Shown: positions 1 to 8,405, numbered from the stretch's first letter. The stretch is DNA of 31,912 nucleotides from Flavobacterium sp. UBA6195 (GCF_002422095.1 NZ_DITB01000106.1:1-31912), one strand, 5' to 3'. The notes: generated by a model not told the origin, from the letters alone. Program-made: numbers and translations.

Positions 1-80
1 TGCGGAATTCTTCCGGCTTCGGCACTCTTAGTTAAGTGATTTTTAATATGTTCCTGTCCTAAAATATCTTTGAAAAGCAT
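1..80 (-). CDS. holB: DNA polymerase III delta' subunit, N-terminal fragment
   Basis: The minus strand opens with an ATG at 80 and reads MLFKDILGQEHIKNHLTKSA, then EAGRIP, until the window edge. The pattern 'F.DILGQE.IK..L' followed by 'GRIPH' is the N-terminus of the clamp-loader delta' subunit of Bacteroidetes, an AAA+-type protein that helps load the sliding clamp in replication. Only 26 full codons are visible, so the ATPase-fold motifs cannot be checked. The gene diverges from pgk with a 157-base gap. The related clamp-loader subunit DnaX has a similar start and is the main alternative. The short length limits confidence. Confidence 0.75.
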   Translation of the reverse strand, partial: MLFKDILGQEHIKNHLTKSAEAGRIP

Positions 81-84
81 GGAA

Positions 85-92
85 CAAACCTA
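85..92 (-). promoter_or_regulatory. -7 promoter box of holB, close to the start codon
   Basis: On the minus strand the box reads TAGGTTTG, an exact TAnnTTTG match (the Bacteroidetes -7 element). Only four bases separate it from the ATG at 80, so transcription would begin at or next to the start codon. No TTG -33 element stands at the expected 17-21-base spacing, which lowers confidence. Confidence 0.45.
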
Positions 93-201
93 ATCAAAAA
101 TTACCAAAATTGGTAGAAAAGAAATCAAAAAGTTGGTTTTAGAAGAATTTAAAAAAATGCAAAATATGATATTTGTTATAAAGATTTAAAATACAATAAT
201 T

Positions 202-209
202 TATATTTG
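202..209 (+). promoter_or_regulatory. -7 promoter box of pgk
   Basis: TATATTTG matches the TAnnTTTG -7 consensus and ends 28 bases before the pgk ATG, giving a normal leader length. The nearest TTTG upstream, at 172-175, is 26 bases away. That is longer than the usual 17-21, so the -33 element is uncertain. Confidence 0.5.
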
Positions 210-237
210 CATTCGCTCAAATTAAAATTCGATACAA

Positions 238-1425
238 ATGAAAACACTTAACGACTTCAATTTCAATAACAAAAAAGCAATTATTCGTGTAGATTTTAAT
301 GTGCCTTTAGATGAAAATTTTAAGGTTACCGATGCTACAAGAATTGAGGCTGCAAAGCCAACAATTGACAAAATATTGAAAGATGGCGGAAGTGTAATTT
401 TAATGAGTCACTTAGGAAGACCAAAAGGAGTTGAAGCGAAATATTCGTTACAACACATTGTTGCAAAAACGGAAGAAATTTTAGGTCAAAAAGTACATTT
501 TGCTTCGGATTGTATTGGAGAAATTGCTGAAAATGCAGCTAAAAATCTTCAACCAGGCGAAATTTTATTATTAGAAAACTTACGTTTTTACGCCGAAGAA
601 GAAAAAGGAGATGTGGATTTTTCAAAAAAACTAGCTTCTTTAGGTGATATTTATGTGAACGATGCTTTTGGAACAGCTCACAGAGCACACGCTTCAACTA
701 CTATTATTGCTCAGTTTTTTCAAGATGCAAAATGCTTCGGTTATTTGTTAGCTAAAGAAATTGAGAGCATCGAAAAAGTATTGAAAAATTCAGAAAAACC
801 AGTGGTTGCGATTTTAGGAGGAAGTAAAGTTTCTTCAAAAATCACGGTGATTGAAAATATTTTAGACAAAGTAAACCACATGATCATCGGTGGTGGTATG
901 ACGTTTACATTCATCAAAGCTTTAGGTGGAAAAATCGGAAATTCTATTTGCGAAGATGATAAATTAGAATTAGCTATCGAAATTTTAAAACAAGCCAAAG
1001 AAAAAGGCGTTCAAATTCACTTACCTGTTGATGTTGTGGCTGCTGATGCTTTTTCAAATGACGCCAATACGCAAGTTGTTGATGTGAAAAATATTCCAAA
1101 TGGATGGCAAGGTTTAGATGCAGGTCCAAAATCATTAGCCATTTTTAAACAAATTATTTTAGATTCAAAAACAATTCTTTGGAACGGTCCATTAGGTGTT
1201 TTTGAAATGGAAAACTTTGCTAACGGAACGATTTCGTTAGGAGAATATATTGCAGAATCAACAGCAAATGGTGCTTTTTCACTTGTAGGTGGTGGCGATA
1301 GCGTTGCGGCTGTAAAACAATTTGGATTAGAACCAAAGATGAGTTACGTTTCTACCGGCGGTGGAGCGATGTTAGAAATGCTGGAAGGCAGAACCTTACC
1401 TGGAATTGCAGCTATTTTAGATTAA
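238..1425 (+). CDS. pgk: Phosphoglycerate kinase
   Basis: This cytosolic glycolytic enzyme transfers phosphate between 1,3-bisphosphoglycerate and ADP, making 3-phosphoglycerate and ATP. The 395-residue length is normal for bacterial PGK. Visible family motifs are RVDFNVP at residues 17-23, SHLGRP at 57-62, the LLLENLRF segment near residue 110, and the C-terminal nucleotide-binding stretch with GGGDSVAAV and STGGGAML. The ATG at 238 starts the conserved N-terminus and follows a -7 box at 202-209. The gene diverges from holB. A lytic transglycosylase gene follows after 66 bases with no obvious terminator, so read-through is possible. Confidence 0.98.
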   Translation: MKTLNDFNFNNKKAIIRVDFNVPLDENFKVTDATRIEAAKPTIDKILKDGGSVILMSHLGRPKGVEAKYSLQHIVAKTEEILGQKVHFASDCIGEIAENAAKNLQPGEILLLENLRFYAEEEKGDVDFSKKLASLGDIYVNDAFGTAHRAHASTTIIAQFFQDAKCFGYLLAKEIESIEKVLKNSEKPVVAILGGSKVSSKITVIENILDKVNHMIIGGGMTFTFIKALGGKIGNSICEDDKLELAIEILKQAKEKGVQIHLPVDVVAADAFSNDANTQVVDVKNIPNGWQGLDAGPKSLAIFKQIILDSKTILWNGPLGVFEMENFANGTISLGEYIAESTANGAFSLVGGGDSVAAVKQFGLEPKMSYVSTGGGAMLEMLEGRTLPGIAAILD

Positions 1426-1491
1426 CAATACAATAAAACGTTGGTTATTAAGTTATTAATGATTAACATGCCCCAAAAAACAAAAAACAGA

Positions 1492-3036
1492 ATGAAAAAA
1501 ACAATTATAATAACATCACTTTTTCTGTCGCTTTTTAGTTTTGCGCAGGAATCTGTGGAAAAAGAAAATTTACTTCCGTTGCCTAAAATGTCCTATTTGG
1601 ATTCATTGAAAACAACGTTTGTAAATCACAGTACTAGTAATTGTATTGATGAGCGATGGATTTCTGAATTGGCTAGTGCCGAACTGTCGGAAAATATGTT
1701 TTCCGACATTGTTTCTATTGATATTGATTCAGAGGTAAGTTATGATTTATCTACCGAATTATTGAAAAAACGATTAGCCAAAATGGATGCAAAATCGCCT
1801 TTCAATATCGAATATCATCCGGCATTAGAAAACACGATTAAAGCCTTTTTGAAAAATCGACCAAAAGCATTTGAGCGTTTAATGGCGATTTCAGAATATT
1901 ATTTCCCAATGTTTGAAGAGCATTTAGCAAAATACAACATTCCGTTAGAATTGAAATATTTAGCTATTGTGGAATCAGCATTAAATCCTAGAGCGAAATC
2001 TCGTGTTGGAGCATCTGGTTTGTGGCAATTTATGTATCCAACAGGAAAACAGTATAATTTGGAAGTGTCTTCCTATGTTGATGAACGTTATGATCCGTTA
2101 AAAGCTACCGAAGCCGCTTGCCAATATTTATCAAGTTTATTCGGAATTTTTGGTGATTGGAGTATGGTTTTAGCAGCGTACAATTGCGGACCAGGAAATG
2201 TTTCAAAAGCTATTCGTCGTTCGGGTGGAAGTCAAAATTATTGGAACATTCGTAAAAATCTTCCAAAAGAAACGGCGAATTATGTTCCTGCCTTTTTAGC
2301 TACTTTTTACATTTACGAATTCAAAAAAGAGCACGGTATTGTTCCCAAAAAAGCTCCAATAACGTATTTTGAAACCGATACGATTATGGTGAAAAAACAA
2401 ATGTCGTTCAAACAAATTTCGGAATTATTAGATATTCCAATGGATCAATTGGAATTCTTGAATCCGATATATAAATTAAAAGTAGTTCCGTTTGAAGCAG
2501 ATGAACCTCATTATTTGCGTTTGCCAAAAAATAAAATGGGACTTTTTGTTTCGAATGAGGATAAAATTTACGCGTATTTGAATTATCTTGAAACGTATAA
2601 AGAAAAAACAAAAACTGAATTTATTGCTTCAACATCAAAAGATTCAATTACTTCTGGTATAGATTCGACTTCAACGGTTGTTAACAAGCCTAAATTTGAA
2701 CGAAAAACACAGTTTCATACCATTAAAAGCGGTGAAAGCTTAGGTAAGATTGCTGATAAATACAATGTTTCTATTTCTGAACTTAAAAATTGGAACAACA
2801 TAAAAGGAAATAACATTCAGGCTGGAAAAAAATTAAAAATTTATTCTGATAAAAAAGTAATCACTAAAACGGAGTCTAAGCCCAATAATGACGGGATTTA
2901 TACGGTTAAAAGCGGTGATTCGTTATTCTCAATTTCAAAACAATTTCCGGGCGTTTCCATTGATGATATAAAAAAATGGAACGATATTAGTGGTGATAAC
3001 ATACAACCTGGAATGAAATTAAAAATTAACGGATAA
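1492..3036 (+). CDS. Lytic transglycosylase with two LysM domains (MltD-like)
   Basis: The protein of 514 residues begins with a signal peptide (MKKTIIITSLFLSLFSFAQ). The SLT (family 1 lytic transglycosylase) domain spans roughly residues 105-260, with the predicted catalytic glutamate E161 in AIVESALNP, then GASGLWQFMYPTG at 173-185 and AAYNCGPGNV at 229-238. Two LysM peptidoglycan-binding domains close the protein, near residues 407-455 and 468-513. The enzyme is expected to cleave peptidoglycan glycan strands in the periplasm, with 1,6-anhydro ends as products. I place the start at 1492 because the upstream in-frame TTG at 1441 would put 17 residues ahead of the signal peptide. The DUF4837 gene follows 15 bases later. 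Confidence 0.93.
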   Translation: MKKTIIITSLFLSLFSFAQESVEKENLLPLPKMSYLDSLKTTFVNHSTSNCIDERWISELASAELSENMFSDIVSIDIDSEVSYDLSTELLKKRLAKMDAKSPFNIEYHPALENTIKAFLKNRPKAFERLMAISEYYFPMFEEHLAKYNIPLELKYLAIVESALNPRAKSRVGASGLWQFMYPTGKQYNLEVSSYVDERYDPLKATEAACQYLSSLFGIFGDWSMVLAAYNCGPGNVSKAIRRSGGSQNYWNIRKNLPKETANYVPAFLATFYIYEFKKEHGIVPKKAPITYFETDTIMVKKQMSFKQISELLDIPMDQLEFLNPIYKLKVVPFEADEPHYLRLPKNKMGLFVSNEDKIYAYLNYLETYKEKTKTEFIASTSKDSITSGIDSTSTVVNKPKFERKTQFHTIKSGESLGKIADKYNVSISELKNWNNIKGNNIQAGKKLKIYSDKKVITKTESKPNNDGIYTVKSGDSLFSISKQFPGVSIDDIKKWNDISGDNIQPGMKLKING

Positions 3037-3051
3037 AAATTATTCTACCCC

Positions 3052-4035
3052 ATGAAAAAATTAGCAGTTTTAACTTTTGTTTCCCTATCGTTTTTGTCTT
3101 GTAAAGAAACTTCTAAAGAAGATACTCAAGCCATTTTATCAGAATCTAACGGAAAAATCAATAATGTTTCGATTATTATTGATGATAATTTGTGGAATGG
3201 AGAAATAGGGGATAGCATTCGTAAAAAATTTGCTGCTCCAGTAGATGGTTTACCTCAAGAAGAGCCATTATTTACTTTAAATCAATATCCAACAAAAGTT
3301 TTTGAAGGATTCGTTCGTAAGAGCCGCAATATTATTGTTGTAAAAAAAGGCAAAGAAGCAGCATTTGTTTCTAATACCAACAAATTTGCAAAACCACAAA
3401 ATATTTTCTTCATTTCAGGAACTGACACAGAAGATGTTTTGAATATTTTAGAAGAAAAATCAGCTGAAATCATCAAAACAATCAAAGCTGCTGAAATCAT
3501 TGAGAATCAAATTCGAATGAAGAAATCTCTAGTTTCAGATGAGCAATTACAAAAAAAGTTTGGGATTAGTCTTCAAATCGGTTTTGGATATAAATATGAC
3601 ATGGTGAAAGACAATTTCGTTTGGTTACGTAAAGAATTTACCTCAGGTTACAATAGTATTTTAGTATATCAAGTTCCAATTGATAAAGTGGAAAATGGAG
3701 GTGATATCATCACGAATATCACTACTATGCGTGATGAAATAGGTAAAGCCAACATTCACGGAACATTGCCAAATACTTGGATGATTACTGAAGCCGCTTA
3801 TGCTCCTTATTTGTTTGACGTAACAGTTGCAGGTAAAAAAACCTATTTAACCAAAGGAACTTGGGAATTAAAAAACGATTTCATGGCGGGACCTTTTGTT
3901 AATTACGCCATCAAAGACACTAAAAACAATCGTTATTTAATTTTAGAAGGGTTCACTTATAATCCATCAAAATCGAAACGTGATTTGGTTTTCGAATTGG
4001 AAGCGATTATTCAATCCGTTAAGTTTTTAAAATAA
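3052..4035 (+). CDS. DUF4837 family lipoprotein
   Basis: The 327-residue protein starts with a lipoprotein signal peptide ending in LSC, with the lipid cysteine at residue 17. The body matches the Bacteroidetes DUF4837 pattern as I recall it: an early VSIIIDDNLWNGEIGDSIRKK segment, a 'FVRKSRNI' region and a C-terminal YLILEGF...LEAIIQS. No function is established. It is most likely anchored in the envelope. The residues after the lipid cysteine are KETSKED, without a compact run of acids, so surface exposure is not suggested strongly. It lies 15 bases behind the transglycosylase and ends at the terminator at 4041-4069, which closes the pgk-side run of genes. Confidence 0.85.
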   Translation: MKKLAVLTFVSLSFLSCKETSKEDTQAILSESNGKINNVSIIIDDNLWNGEIGDSIRKKFAAPVDGLPQEEPLFTLNQYPTKVFEGFVRKSRNIIVVKKGKEAAFVSNTNKFAKPQNIFFISGTDTEDVLNILEEKSAEIIKTIKAAEIIENQIRMKKSLVSDEQLQKKFGISLQIGFGYKYDMVKDNFVWLRKEFTSGYNSILVYQVPIDKVENGGDIITNITTMRDEIGKANIHGTLPNTWMITEAAYAPYLFDVTVAGKKTYLTKGTWELKNDFMAGPFVNYAIKDTKNNRYLILEGFTYNPSKSKRDLVFELEAIIQSVKFLK

Positions 4036-4040
4036 TATAA

Positions 4041-4069
4041 AGTTCCCTCCATTGGGAACTTCTTTTTTT
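4041..4069 (+). terminator. Intrinsic terminator after the DUF4837 gene
   Basis: AGTTCCC and GGGAACT form a 7-bp perfect stem around a 6-base loop (4041-4060), followed at once by a T-rich tract to 4069. The structure starts five bases after the DUF4837 stop codon. It ends only three bases before the ATG of the next gene. Confidence 0.88.
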
Positions 4070-4072
4070 AAT

Positions 4073-4519
4073 ATGGAAATACAATTCAAAATAAAGCGAT
4101 TTAACGAACTTTCTACGCCCGAACTATATTCATTGCTACAACTTCGCTCAGAAGTGTTTGTGGTGGAGCAAAATTGCGTTTATCAAGATATTGATGGCAA
4201 AGACGAGAAAGCACTTCACGTTTTAGGCTACTACGATGGCGATTTAGCCGCGTATTCTCGTTTATTCAACAAAGGTTATTATTTTGATGAAACTTCGATA
4301 GGAAGAGTTGTCGTTAGCCCAAAATACCGTGATAAAAAATTCGGTCACGATTTAATGCGAGTTTCTATTAAAGCAATCAAAGAAAGTTTCAACGAAACTG
4401 CCATTACGATTTCCGCTCAAGAATATCTCAAAAAATTCTACGAATCGCACGGATTTATCCAAACCAGTGAAATGTATTTGGAAGACGATATTCCGCATAT
4501 TCAGATGAAGCGTTCTTAG
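4073..4519 (+). CDS. ElaA-type GNAT N-acetyltransferase
   Basis: The 148-residue protein has the ElaA-like N-terminus 'ELYSLLQLRSEVFVVEQNCVYQDID' in divided form: ELYSLLQLR at residues 18-25, then VFVVEQ, then YQDIDG. The acetyl-CoA-binding part of the GNAT fold follows, with GRVVVSPKYRDKKFGHDLM. It should transfer an acetyl group from acetyl-CoA to an unknown amine. The start at 4073 aligns with the ElaA N-terminus; an upstream in-frame TTG at 4052 lies inside the terminator hairpin and is rejected. No promoter can fit between the terminator and the ATG, so expression must come from read-through or from a promoter inside the DUF4837 gene. Confidence 0.88.
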   Translation: MEIQFKIKRFNELSTPELYSLLQLRSEVFVVEQNCVYQDIDGKDEKALHVLGYYDGDLAAYSRLFNKGYYFDETSIGRVVVSPKYRDKKFGHDLMRVSIKAIKESFNETAITISAQEYLKKFYESHGFIQTSEMYLEDDIPHIQMKRS

Positions 4520-4521
4520 TC

Positions 4522-4663
4522 TTCAGTCTCAGTTTTCAGTCTCAGTTGGAGCGCTGATGATATCGATTCAACAGATTCTTTTGGATTTATAACCACATCC
4601 AAATTAAGAAAATACAAGTTTAAAAAGTAGTTTTACTGCGACTGAAAACTGTGACTGAGAACT
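4522..4663. repeat. Inverted repeat of ACTG-type units between convergent genes
   Basis: The left arm 4522-4546 holds two TTCAGTCTCAGT units. The right arm 4635-4663 reads ACTGCGACTGAAAACTG followed by TGACTGAGAACT. The reverse complement of the left arm matches the right arm at 22 of 25 positions. The 88-base interior is ordinary AT-rich DNA. The element fills the gap between the convergent acetyltransferase and TonB-receptor-like genes and could terminate both. It shares its units with repeats in the suf operon. Confidence 0.75.
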
Positions 4664-4666
4664 TTC

Positions 4667-7327
4667 TTAAAGCTTATAACTAACTGTCAACATTACAATT
4701 CTTGGTAACGTGTAAGTGGTAGAACTCGAAGTCATAAAATCAGAGAAAGAGTTGTTGATTTTAGTGCCATTGTTCAAGTAATTCTGTGCCGAAAGTTCAA
4801 ATCGGAACGGATTGTTTTTCTTTTGATAACTTAAATAAGCATTGGCAATTCTAAAATCAGTTGCAATGTTGTTGCTGTTTTCGTTGAAGGTTATTTCGTA
4901 ATCGGTTTTAAAATTAAAATGTTTCCAAAAATCGATATCAAAATCAAAACCCAATCGATCTGTAGTCAATTTCGAATTCGTTAATCCTGAAAATTGACTA
5001 AATGTTTTGTTATAACTTACACTCGCACTTGGCCATTTTTTGTTGGCTGTTCGTAACTTAATTCCAATACTTTGATTGTTTCTATCGTTGGTTATTGTTT
5101 GATTATTTACGGTTTGAATGTAGTTGAACCAAGATAAATTAGCATTTAAGCCCAATCTAAATTTGTGGATTTTTTTATCAATATTTCCATAAGCACGATA
5201 TGTAGTTTCTGGATTATCAGTAATGGTTGGCGTTGTAAATTGATTGATGCCATCTAAACCAATTTCATTACGAATGGTTCTTACTTTTTTGGTAAAACTT
5301 GCATTAGCAAACAACATGATGCCGCGATACATACTGGTTTTGGAATAGTTTAAAGTTGCATTATGAAAACGTTCGTTTCGCAACAACGCATTTCCTCTAA
5401 AAACCGAATTATAACTTTGTAGCGTATAACGTTCTAACAAACGATTCGCTTCTGGGAATTCATTCACTAAACGGTAATTGAATTTTAAGTTTTCGGATTG
5501 ATTGAATTCGTATTCGCTTAACCAACTTGGTTGTAAAAACGTGTTGTTTAACGTATAATTGTTTGCAATTTGCTCGGTTTTCAAATGATAGTAATGGGCA
5601 TAAATGGCAGGTTTGTTCACCCATTTTCCAATTTTAAACTTATATTCTAAACCTAAATACAAATCGTTTAACAAATAATCCATGTCGTTCCCAAAACCAT
5701 CGGTAGCAAAATCATTGATAGTGCCATCGGTTAGGTATTGTTTTTCGGTGATTTGTAATTGTGTGGTTCCTAAATTATTTCCAACATTGGTATACAAATG
5801 ATTGTAATTGTTGATAATCCAATAATGTTTAAAAAGCGCATCAAAACTGCTGTTTTTTACTTTTTTTACTTGCTGAATGTTGTAAAACGAATCATTTTCT
5901 AACGGAATTAATCCGGTTAAGAATTCAGTATCGGTAAGCCAAGTATTGATGGGTTTTTGGTTATCGTAACTTTGATTAATGACTATAGTGGTCGTATGTT
6001 TAGAATTTACTTGTTTGTGCCATTCTAAAAACTGCTTGATTTGAACATTATCAGCTGAATTTAACGTTTCAAAAGAAGTTTGTTGTCCATCGAGTCTTGA
6101 ATTTAAAACCGAAGTCATATCATTGGCGCTCGATTGAAATTGACCGTTGTAAAACCATTTCTCTTTAGTGTTGGGCGTGTAGTTTAGTTTTACGTTTCCG
6201 ATGCCTAAAATCGATTTATTTTCAGCTTTATTGATGCGTTCTTCTGAAGTAACGGTTGTGTTTTGAAGATATTCGATAGAACTTTCGGTTAAAGTGCTGG
6301 TAAAAAGTTTAGAAAAAATAGCAAAACCTTCTACGTCTAATTTAGAATTGATTTCTTGGCGAAAGTTCAAAGCGCTAAATTGCGATTTGTTTTCAATGAC
6401 ATCCGTGTTGTCGCTAGCAAAGGAATACAAATCAGTCAATTGTTTTCTTCCTGAAATAAAACTACTAGCGCCACCTTGAAAGCGCATCATGTCTTGAAAT
6501 GAAAAAGTTCGTTTGCCAATGTTGTTGATATCGCCAATGAAACTCACATTCGTTTTTGGCGCATAATAAAACAAAGCAGCGTGACCGAGATAAAATCCGT
6601 TATCGTTAGCGACTTCAGCCCCTGCATCAACATCGCCAAAAATGAATTTCTTTTTGTCTTCTTTAAGTTTGATGTTCATCGCCAAGTCTTCAGAATCGGA
6701 AACTTGTTTCAGAAAACCTACCTCATTGAAGTTGTCAATTACTTCTACTTTATCTACTGCATCGGCTGGAATATTTTCTACCCCTAATTTAGTACCACCA
6801 CCAAAAAACGATTTATTTTCTACTAAAAACTTGGTTACTTTCTTTCCCTGAACGGTTACGCCACCGTTTTTATCTACTTCTACACCTGGTAGTTTTTCTA
6901 ATTGTTCTTTTAGTTTGCGTTCGTTTCCATTGGCAAAGGCTTTTACATCATAAATTAACGTATCTTTTTTTACGATAACGGGTTTGTAATCATAGGTAAT
7001 AACAATTTCCTTGAGTTGTTGCCCTGTTTCCTTAAGTTTAAAGTGATGTTCCTTTTGCGAAAAATTAGCGGGAAGATTTAAAATTTCTTCTTTAAAACCT
7101 AAATATGAAACCCTAACTTCATACGGGACATCTTTTTCTAATTCTAATTTATAAAGCCCCAAATGATCGGCAATAGCAAATTTTAATCCTTGTTTTTCAA
7201 CTAAAGGTTTGGCAATTACATTGGCATTTTGTAATGGGTTTCCTACCGTGTCCTTTACCGTGCCGGTTAGGGTTTGGGAAAATGTAAAAAATGGAAAAAG
7301 TAGGAATAAAATTAAGAATTTTGGCAT
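4667..7327 (-). CDS. TonB-receptor-like outer membrane protein (GLPGLI partner)
   Basis: The 886-residue protein begins with a signal peptide (residues 1-18, ...FFTFSQ). A carboxypeptidase-regulatory-like domain follows at about 19-100 (TLTGTVKDTVGNPLQNANV...SYLGFKEE). Then comes a plug-like region at about 115-225 with DTLIYDVKAFANGNERKL, LEKLPGVEV, VENIPADAVDKVEVID. The rest is a long beta-strand-rich barrel ending in LTVSYKL, with a terminal hydrophobic residue suited to BAM insertion. I see no clear N-terminal TonB box. Proteins of this build are often encoded beside GLPGLI genes in Bacteroidetes. Its start lies 7 bases after the GLPGLI stop codon, so the two are probably co-transcribed. 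The substrate is unknown; peptide or metal handling is only a guess. Confidence 0.88.
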   Translation of the reverse strand: MPKFLILFLLFPFFTFSQTLTGTVKDTVGNPLQNANVIAKPLVEKQGLKFAIADHLGLYKLELEKDVPYEVRVSYLGFKEEILNLPANFSQKEHHFKLKETGQQLKEIVITYDYKPVIVKKDTLIYDVKAFANGNERKLKEQLEKLPGVEVDKNGGVTVQGKKVTKFLVENKSFFGGGTKLGVENIPADAVDKVEVIDNFNEVGFLKQVSDSEDLAMNIKLKEDKKKFIFGDVDAGAEVANDNGFYLGHAALFYYAPKTNVSFIGDINNIGKRTFSFQDMMRFQGGASSFISGRKQLTDLYSFASDNTDVIENKSQFSALNFRQEINSKLDVEGFAIFSKLFTSTLTESSIEYLQNTTVTSEERINKAENKSILGIGNVKLNYTPNTKEKWFYNGQFQSSANDMTSVLNSRLDGQQTSFETLNSADNVQIKQFLEWHKQVNSKHTTTIVINQSYDNQKPINTWLTDTEFLTGLIPLENDSFYNIQQVKKVKNSSFDALFKHYWIINNYNHLYTNVGNNLGTTQLQITEKQYLTDGTINDFATDGFGNDMDYLLNDLYLGLEYKFKIGKWVNKPAIYAHYYHLKTEQIANNYTLNNTFLQPSWLSEYEFNQSENLKFNYRLVNEFPEANRLLERYTLQSYNSVFRGNALLRNERFHNATLNYSKTSMYRGIMLFANASFTKKVRTIRNEIGLDGINQFTTPTITDNPETTYRAYGNIDKKIHKFRLGLNANLSWFNYIQTVNNQTITNDRNNQSIGIKLRTANKKWPSASVSYNKTFSQFSGLTNSKLTTDRLGFDFDIDFWKHFNFKTDYEITFNENSNNIATDFRIANAYLSYQKKNNPFRFELSAQNYLNNGTKINNSFSDFMTSSSTTYTLPRIVMLTVSYKL

Positions 7328-7334
7328 TTAAAAA

Positions 7335-8024
7335 TTAAAAAGTTGGAGGTTTTGAAACAATTTCATTGAATTCTTCTTGTGTGACAACTTTTCCTTCATT
7401 AGGTATACCTATAGGGGTATTCTCTTTTTTTAAATCAATTTTAATGACACCATAAGTTGTATTTCTTTCTTGTAATTCCAGTATTAATCCAGGTAAACCA
7501 TAATATCCTTTAGGTCCAAAATTAAAAGGAATAGATGGACAATACCACGCAATAATAGGGTATTTGAACTCTCCCTTTCTGTTCTTAACTCTTAGTTCAG
7601 AGGTAGCTTTATAACATAAATAGGTTCCTATCATTTTAGATTCATTTTCTAATATCCATTCTGTTTTTGCAGAATAATTTATTACATATTTTCCTAAGTG
7701 GTTATTAATCTGCTTTATATTATTGTTAGTTTTAATATTTGTGTAATATATCGTTGAAGCTTCGATAAAGGCTTTTGCAAAATTAATATCTTCATTACTT
7801 ATCATGTCATTCATTGTAAACAGTGAATTTTCACTATTTATAAGCAAAGAGAATGTAATGTTTTTCACTCCTAACCGTGCTTTTTCATAAAAATCTTTTA
7901 AAGTTTCAGAATTTGAAAATCCTTCATCAAATCCAAGGTTAACATTGTAGGTAATTTTTCCCGATTTATTTTGTGAAAACAAATGGAAACAAATGAGAAT
8001 AAAGAATATAGATATTTTTTTCAT
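7335..8024 (-). CDS. GLPGLI family envelope protein
   Basis: The 229-residue protein has a signal peptide (MKKISIFFILICFHLFSQ). It carries the family signature: W123 in the 'EWILENESKMIGTYLCYKA' region, then AWYCPSIPFNFGPKGYYG leading into GLPGLI at residues 176-181. C137 and C162 frame this core and could form a disulfide. The C-terminal 'GKVVTQEEFNEIV' is also typical. The family's biochemical role is not known to me. It is exported and usually sits beside TonB-receptor-like proteins. I chose the ATG at 8024 because it begins the signal peptide; the upstream in-frame ATG at 8048 lies inside a hairpin stem. A small exported protein gene precedes it by 48 bases. Confidence 0.9.
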   Translation of the reverse strand: MKKISIFFILICFHLFSQNKSGKITYNVNLGFDEGFSNSETLKDFYEKARLGVKNITFSLLINSENSLFTMNDMISNEDINFAKAFIEASTIYYTNIKTNNNIKQINNHLGKYVINYSAKTEWILENESKMIGTYLCYKATSELRVKNRKGEFKYPIIAWYCPSIPFNFGPKGYYGLPGLILELQERNTTYGVIKIDLKKENTPIGIPNEGKVVTQEEFNEIVSKPPTF

Positions 8025-8037
8025 GTTAATTAATTTA

Positions 8038-8063
8038 TCCTGTGCCATGATTATGGCACAGGA
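8038..8063 (-). promoter_or_regulatory. Strong hairpin between peptide gene and GLPGLI gene
   Basis: The 11-bp perfect stem TCCTGTGCCAT/ATGGCACAGGA has a 4-base loop and is much richer in GC than the surroundings. It begins 9 bases after the peptide stop and ends 13 bases before the GLPGLI ATG. The following transcript sequence is AT-rich but lacks a T run, so it is not a standard terminator. Likely roles are a 3'-stabilising structure, partial termination or translational control. Confidence 0.7.
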
Positions 8064-8072
8064 ATTAATGTT

Positions 8073-8312
8073 TTATAATCCTGTACAAGAGGAATATGCA
8101 GCCCAAGCAACATTTCCTGCTTGTGTTTCATTTGCACCATTATCAATTGCAGACTGGTAAGTGTCTAAATAAACAGCATAACATGGCTTTAATATAGTGG
8201 CATATTCTTTTTCAATTGGTTTAAGTTCTATTTTTTTCTCTTCAATTTCATTTGCCATCCCAGCAAAAGAAAACGCTACAAGTGCTACGGCACTAAAAAT
8301 CATTTTTTGCAT
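8073..8312 (-). CDS. Small exported two-cysteine protein, unknown function
   Basis: I do not recognise a named family. The 79-residue product starts with a clear signal peptide (MQKMIFSAVALVAFSFAGMA). The predicted mature part is about 59 residues: a charged, lysine- and glutamate-rich first half (NEIEEKKIELKPIEKEY), then a segment with two cysteines, C44 and C76, on either side of DTYQSAIDNGANETQAG and VAWAAY. One internal disulfide would be possible after export. The longer reading frame that begins at 8372 adds 20 polar residues before the signal peptide and would overlap the likely promoter, so I take the ATG at 8312. The gene heads the unit with GLPGLI and the receptor-like protein, and the response regulator gene lies upstream. 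Confidence 0.72.
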   Translation of the reverse strand: MQKMIFSAVALVAFSFAGMANEIEEKKIELKPIEKEYATILKPCYAVYLDTYQSAIDNGANETQAGNVAWAAYSSCTGL

Positions 8313-8359
8313 TTTGTTTAAATTTTTAAAATTAATGTTTTGTTTTTGGATATCCAATT

Positions 8360-8391
8360 CAAATTTTAACATTTAAAAATGCATTTCCAAA
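8360..8391 (-). promoter_or_regulatory. Probable promoter of the peptide-GLPGLI-receptor unit
   Basis: On the minus strand TTTG (8391-8388) is followed after exactly 19 bases by TAAAATTTG (8368-8360). The latter is a -7 box with one extra base compared with TAnnTTTG. The predicted leader to the ATG at 8312 is about 40 bases. A 28-bp repeat sits 15 bases upstream of the -33 element, a position suited to an activator. Confidence 0.5.
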
Positions 8392-8405
8392 TGTCGACAA
8401 TAACA

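Noticed and set aside
1441..1491. TTG start that would extend the lytic transglycosylase by 17 residues
   Set aside because: It would place a polar stretch before a clear signal peptide; the ATG at 1492 fits better.
4052..4072. TTG start for the ElaA-type acetyltransferase
   Set aside because: It lies within the terminator hairpin, and the conserved N-terminus begins at 4073.
8025..8048. ATG start for the GLPGLI protein
   Set aside because: It lies in the stem of the hairpin at 8038-8063 and adds a polar segment before the signal peptide.
8313..8372. 20-residue extension of the small exported protein
   Set aside because: It would overlap the likely promoter and hide the signal peptide.
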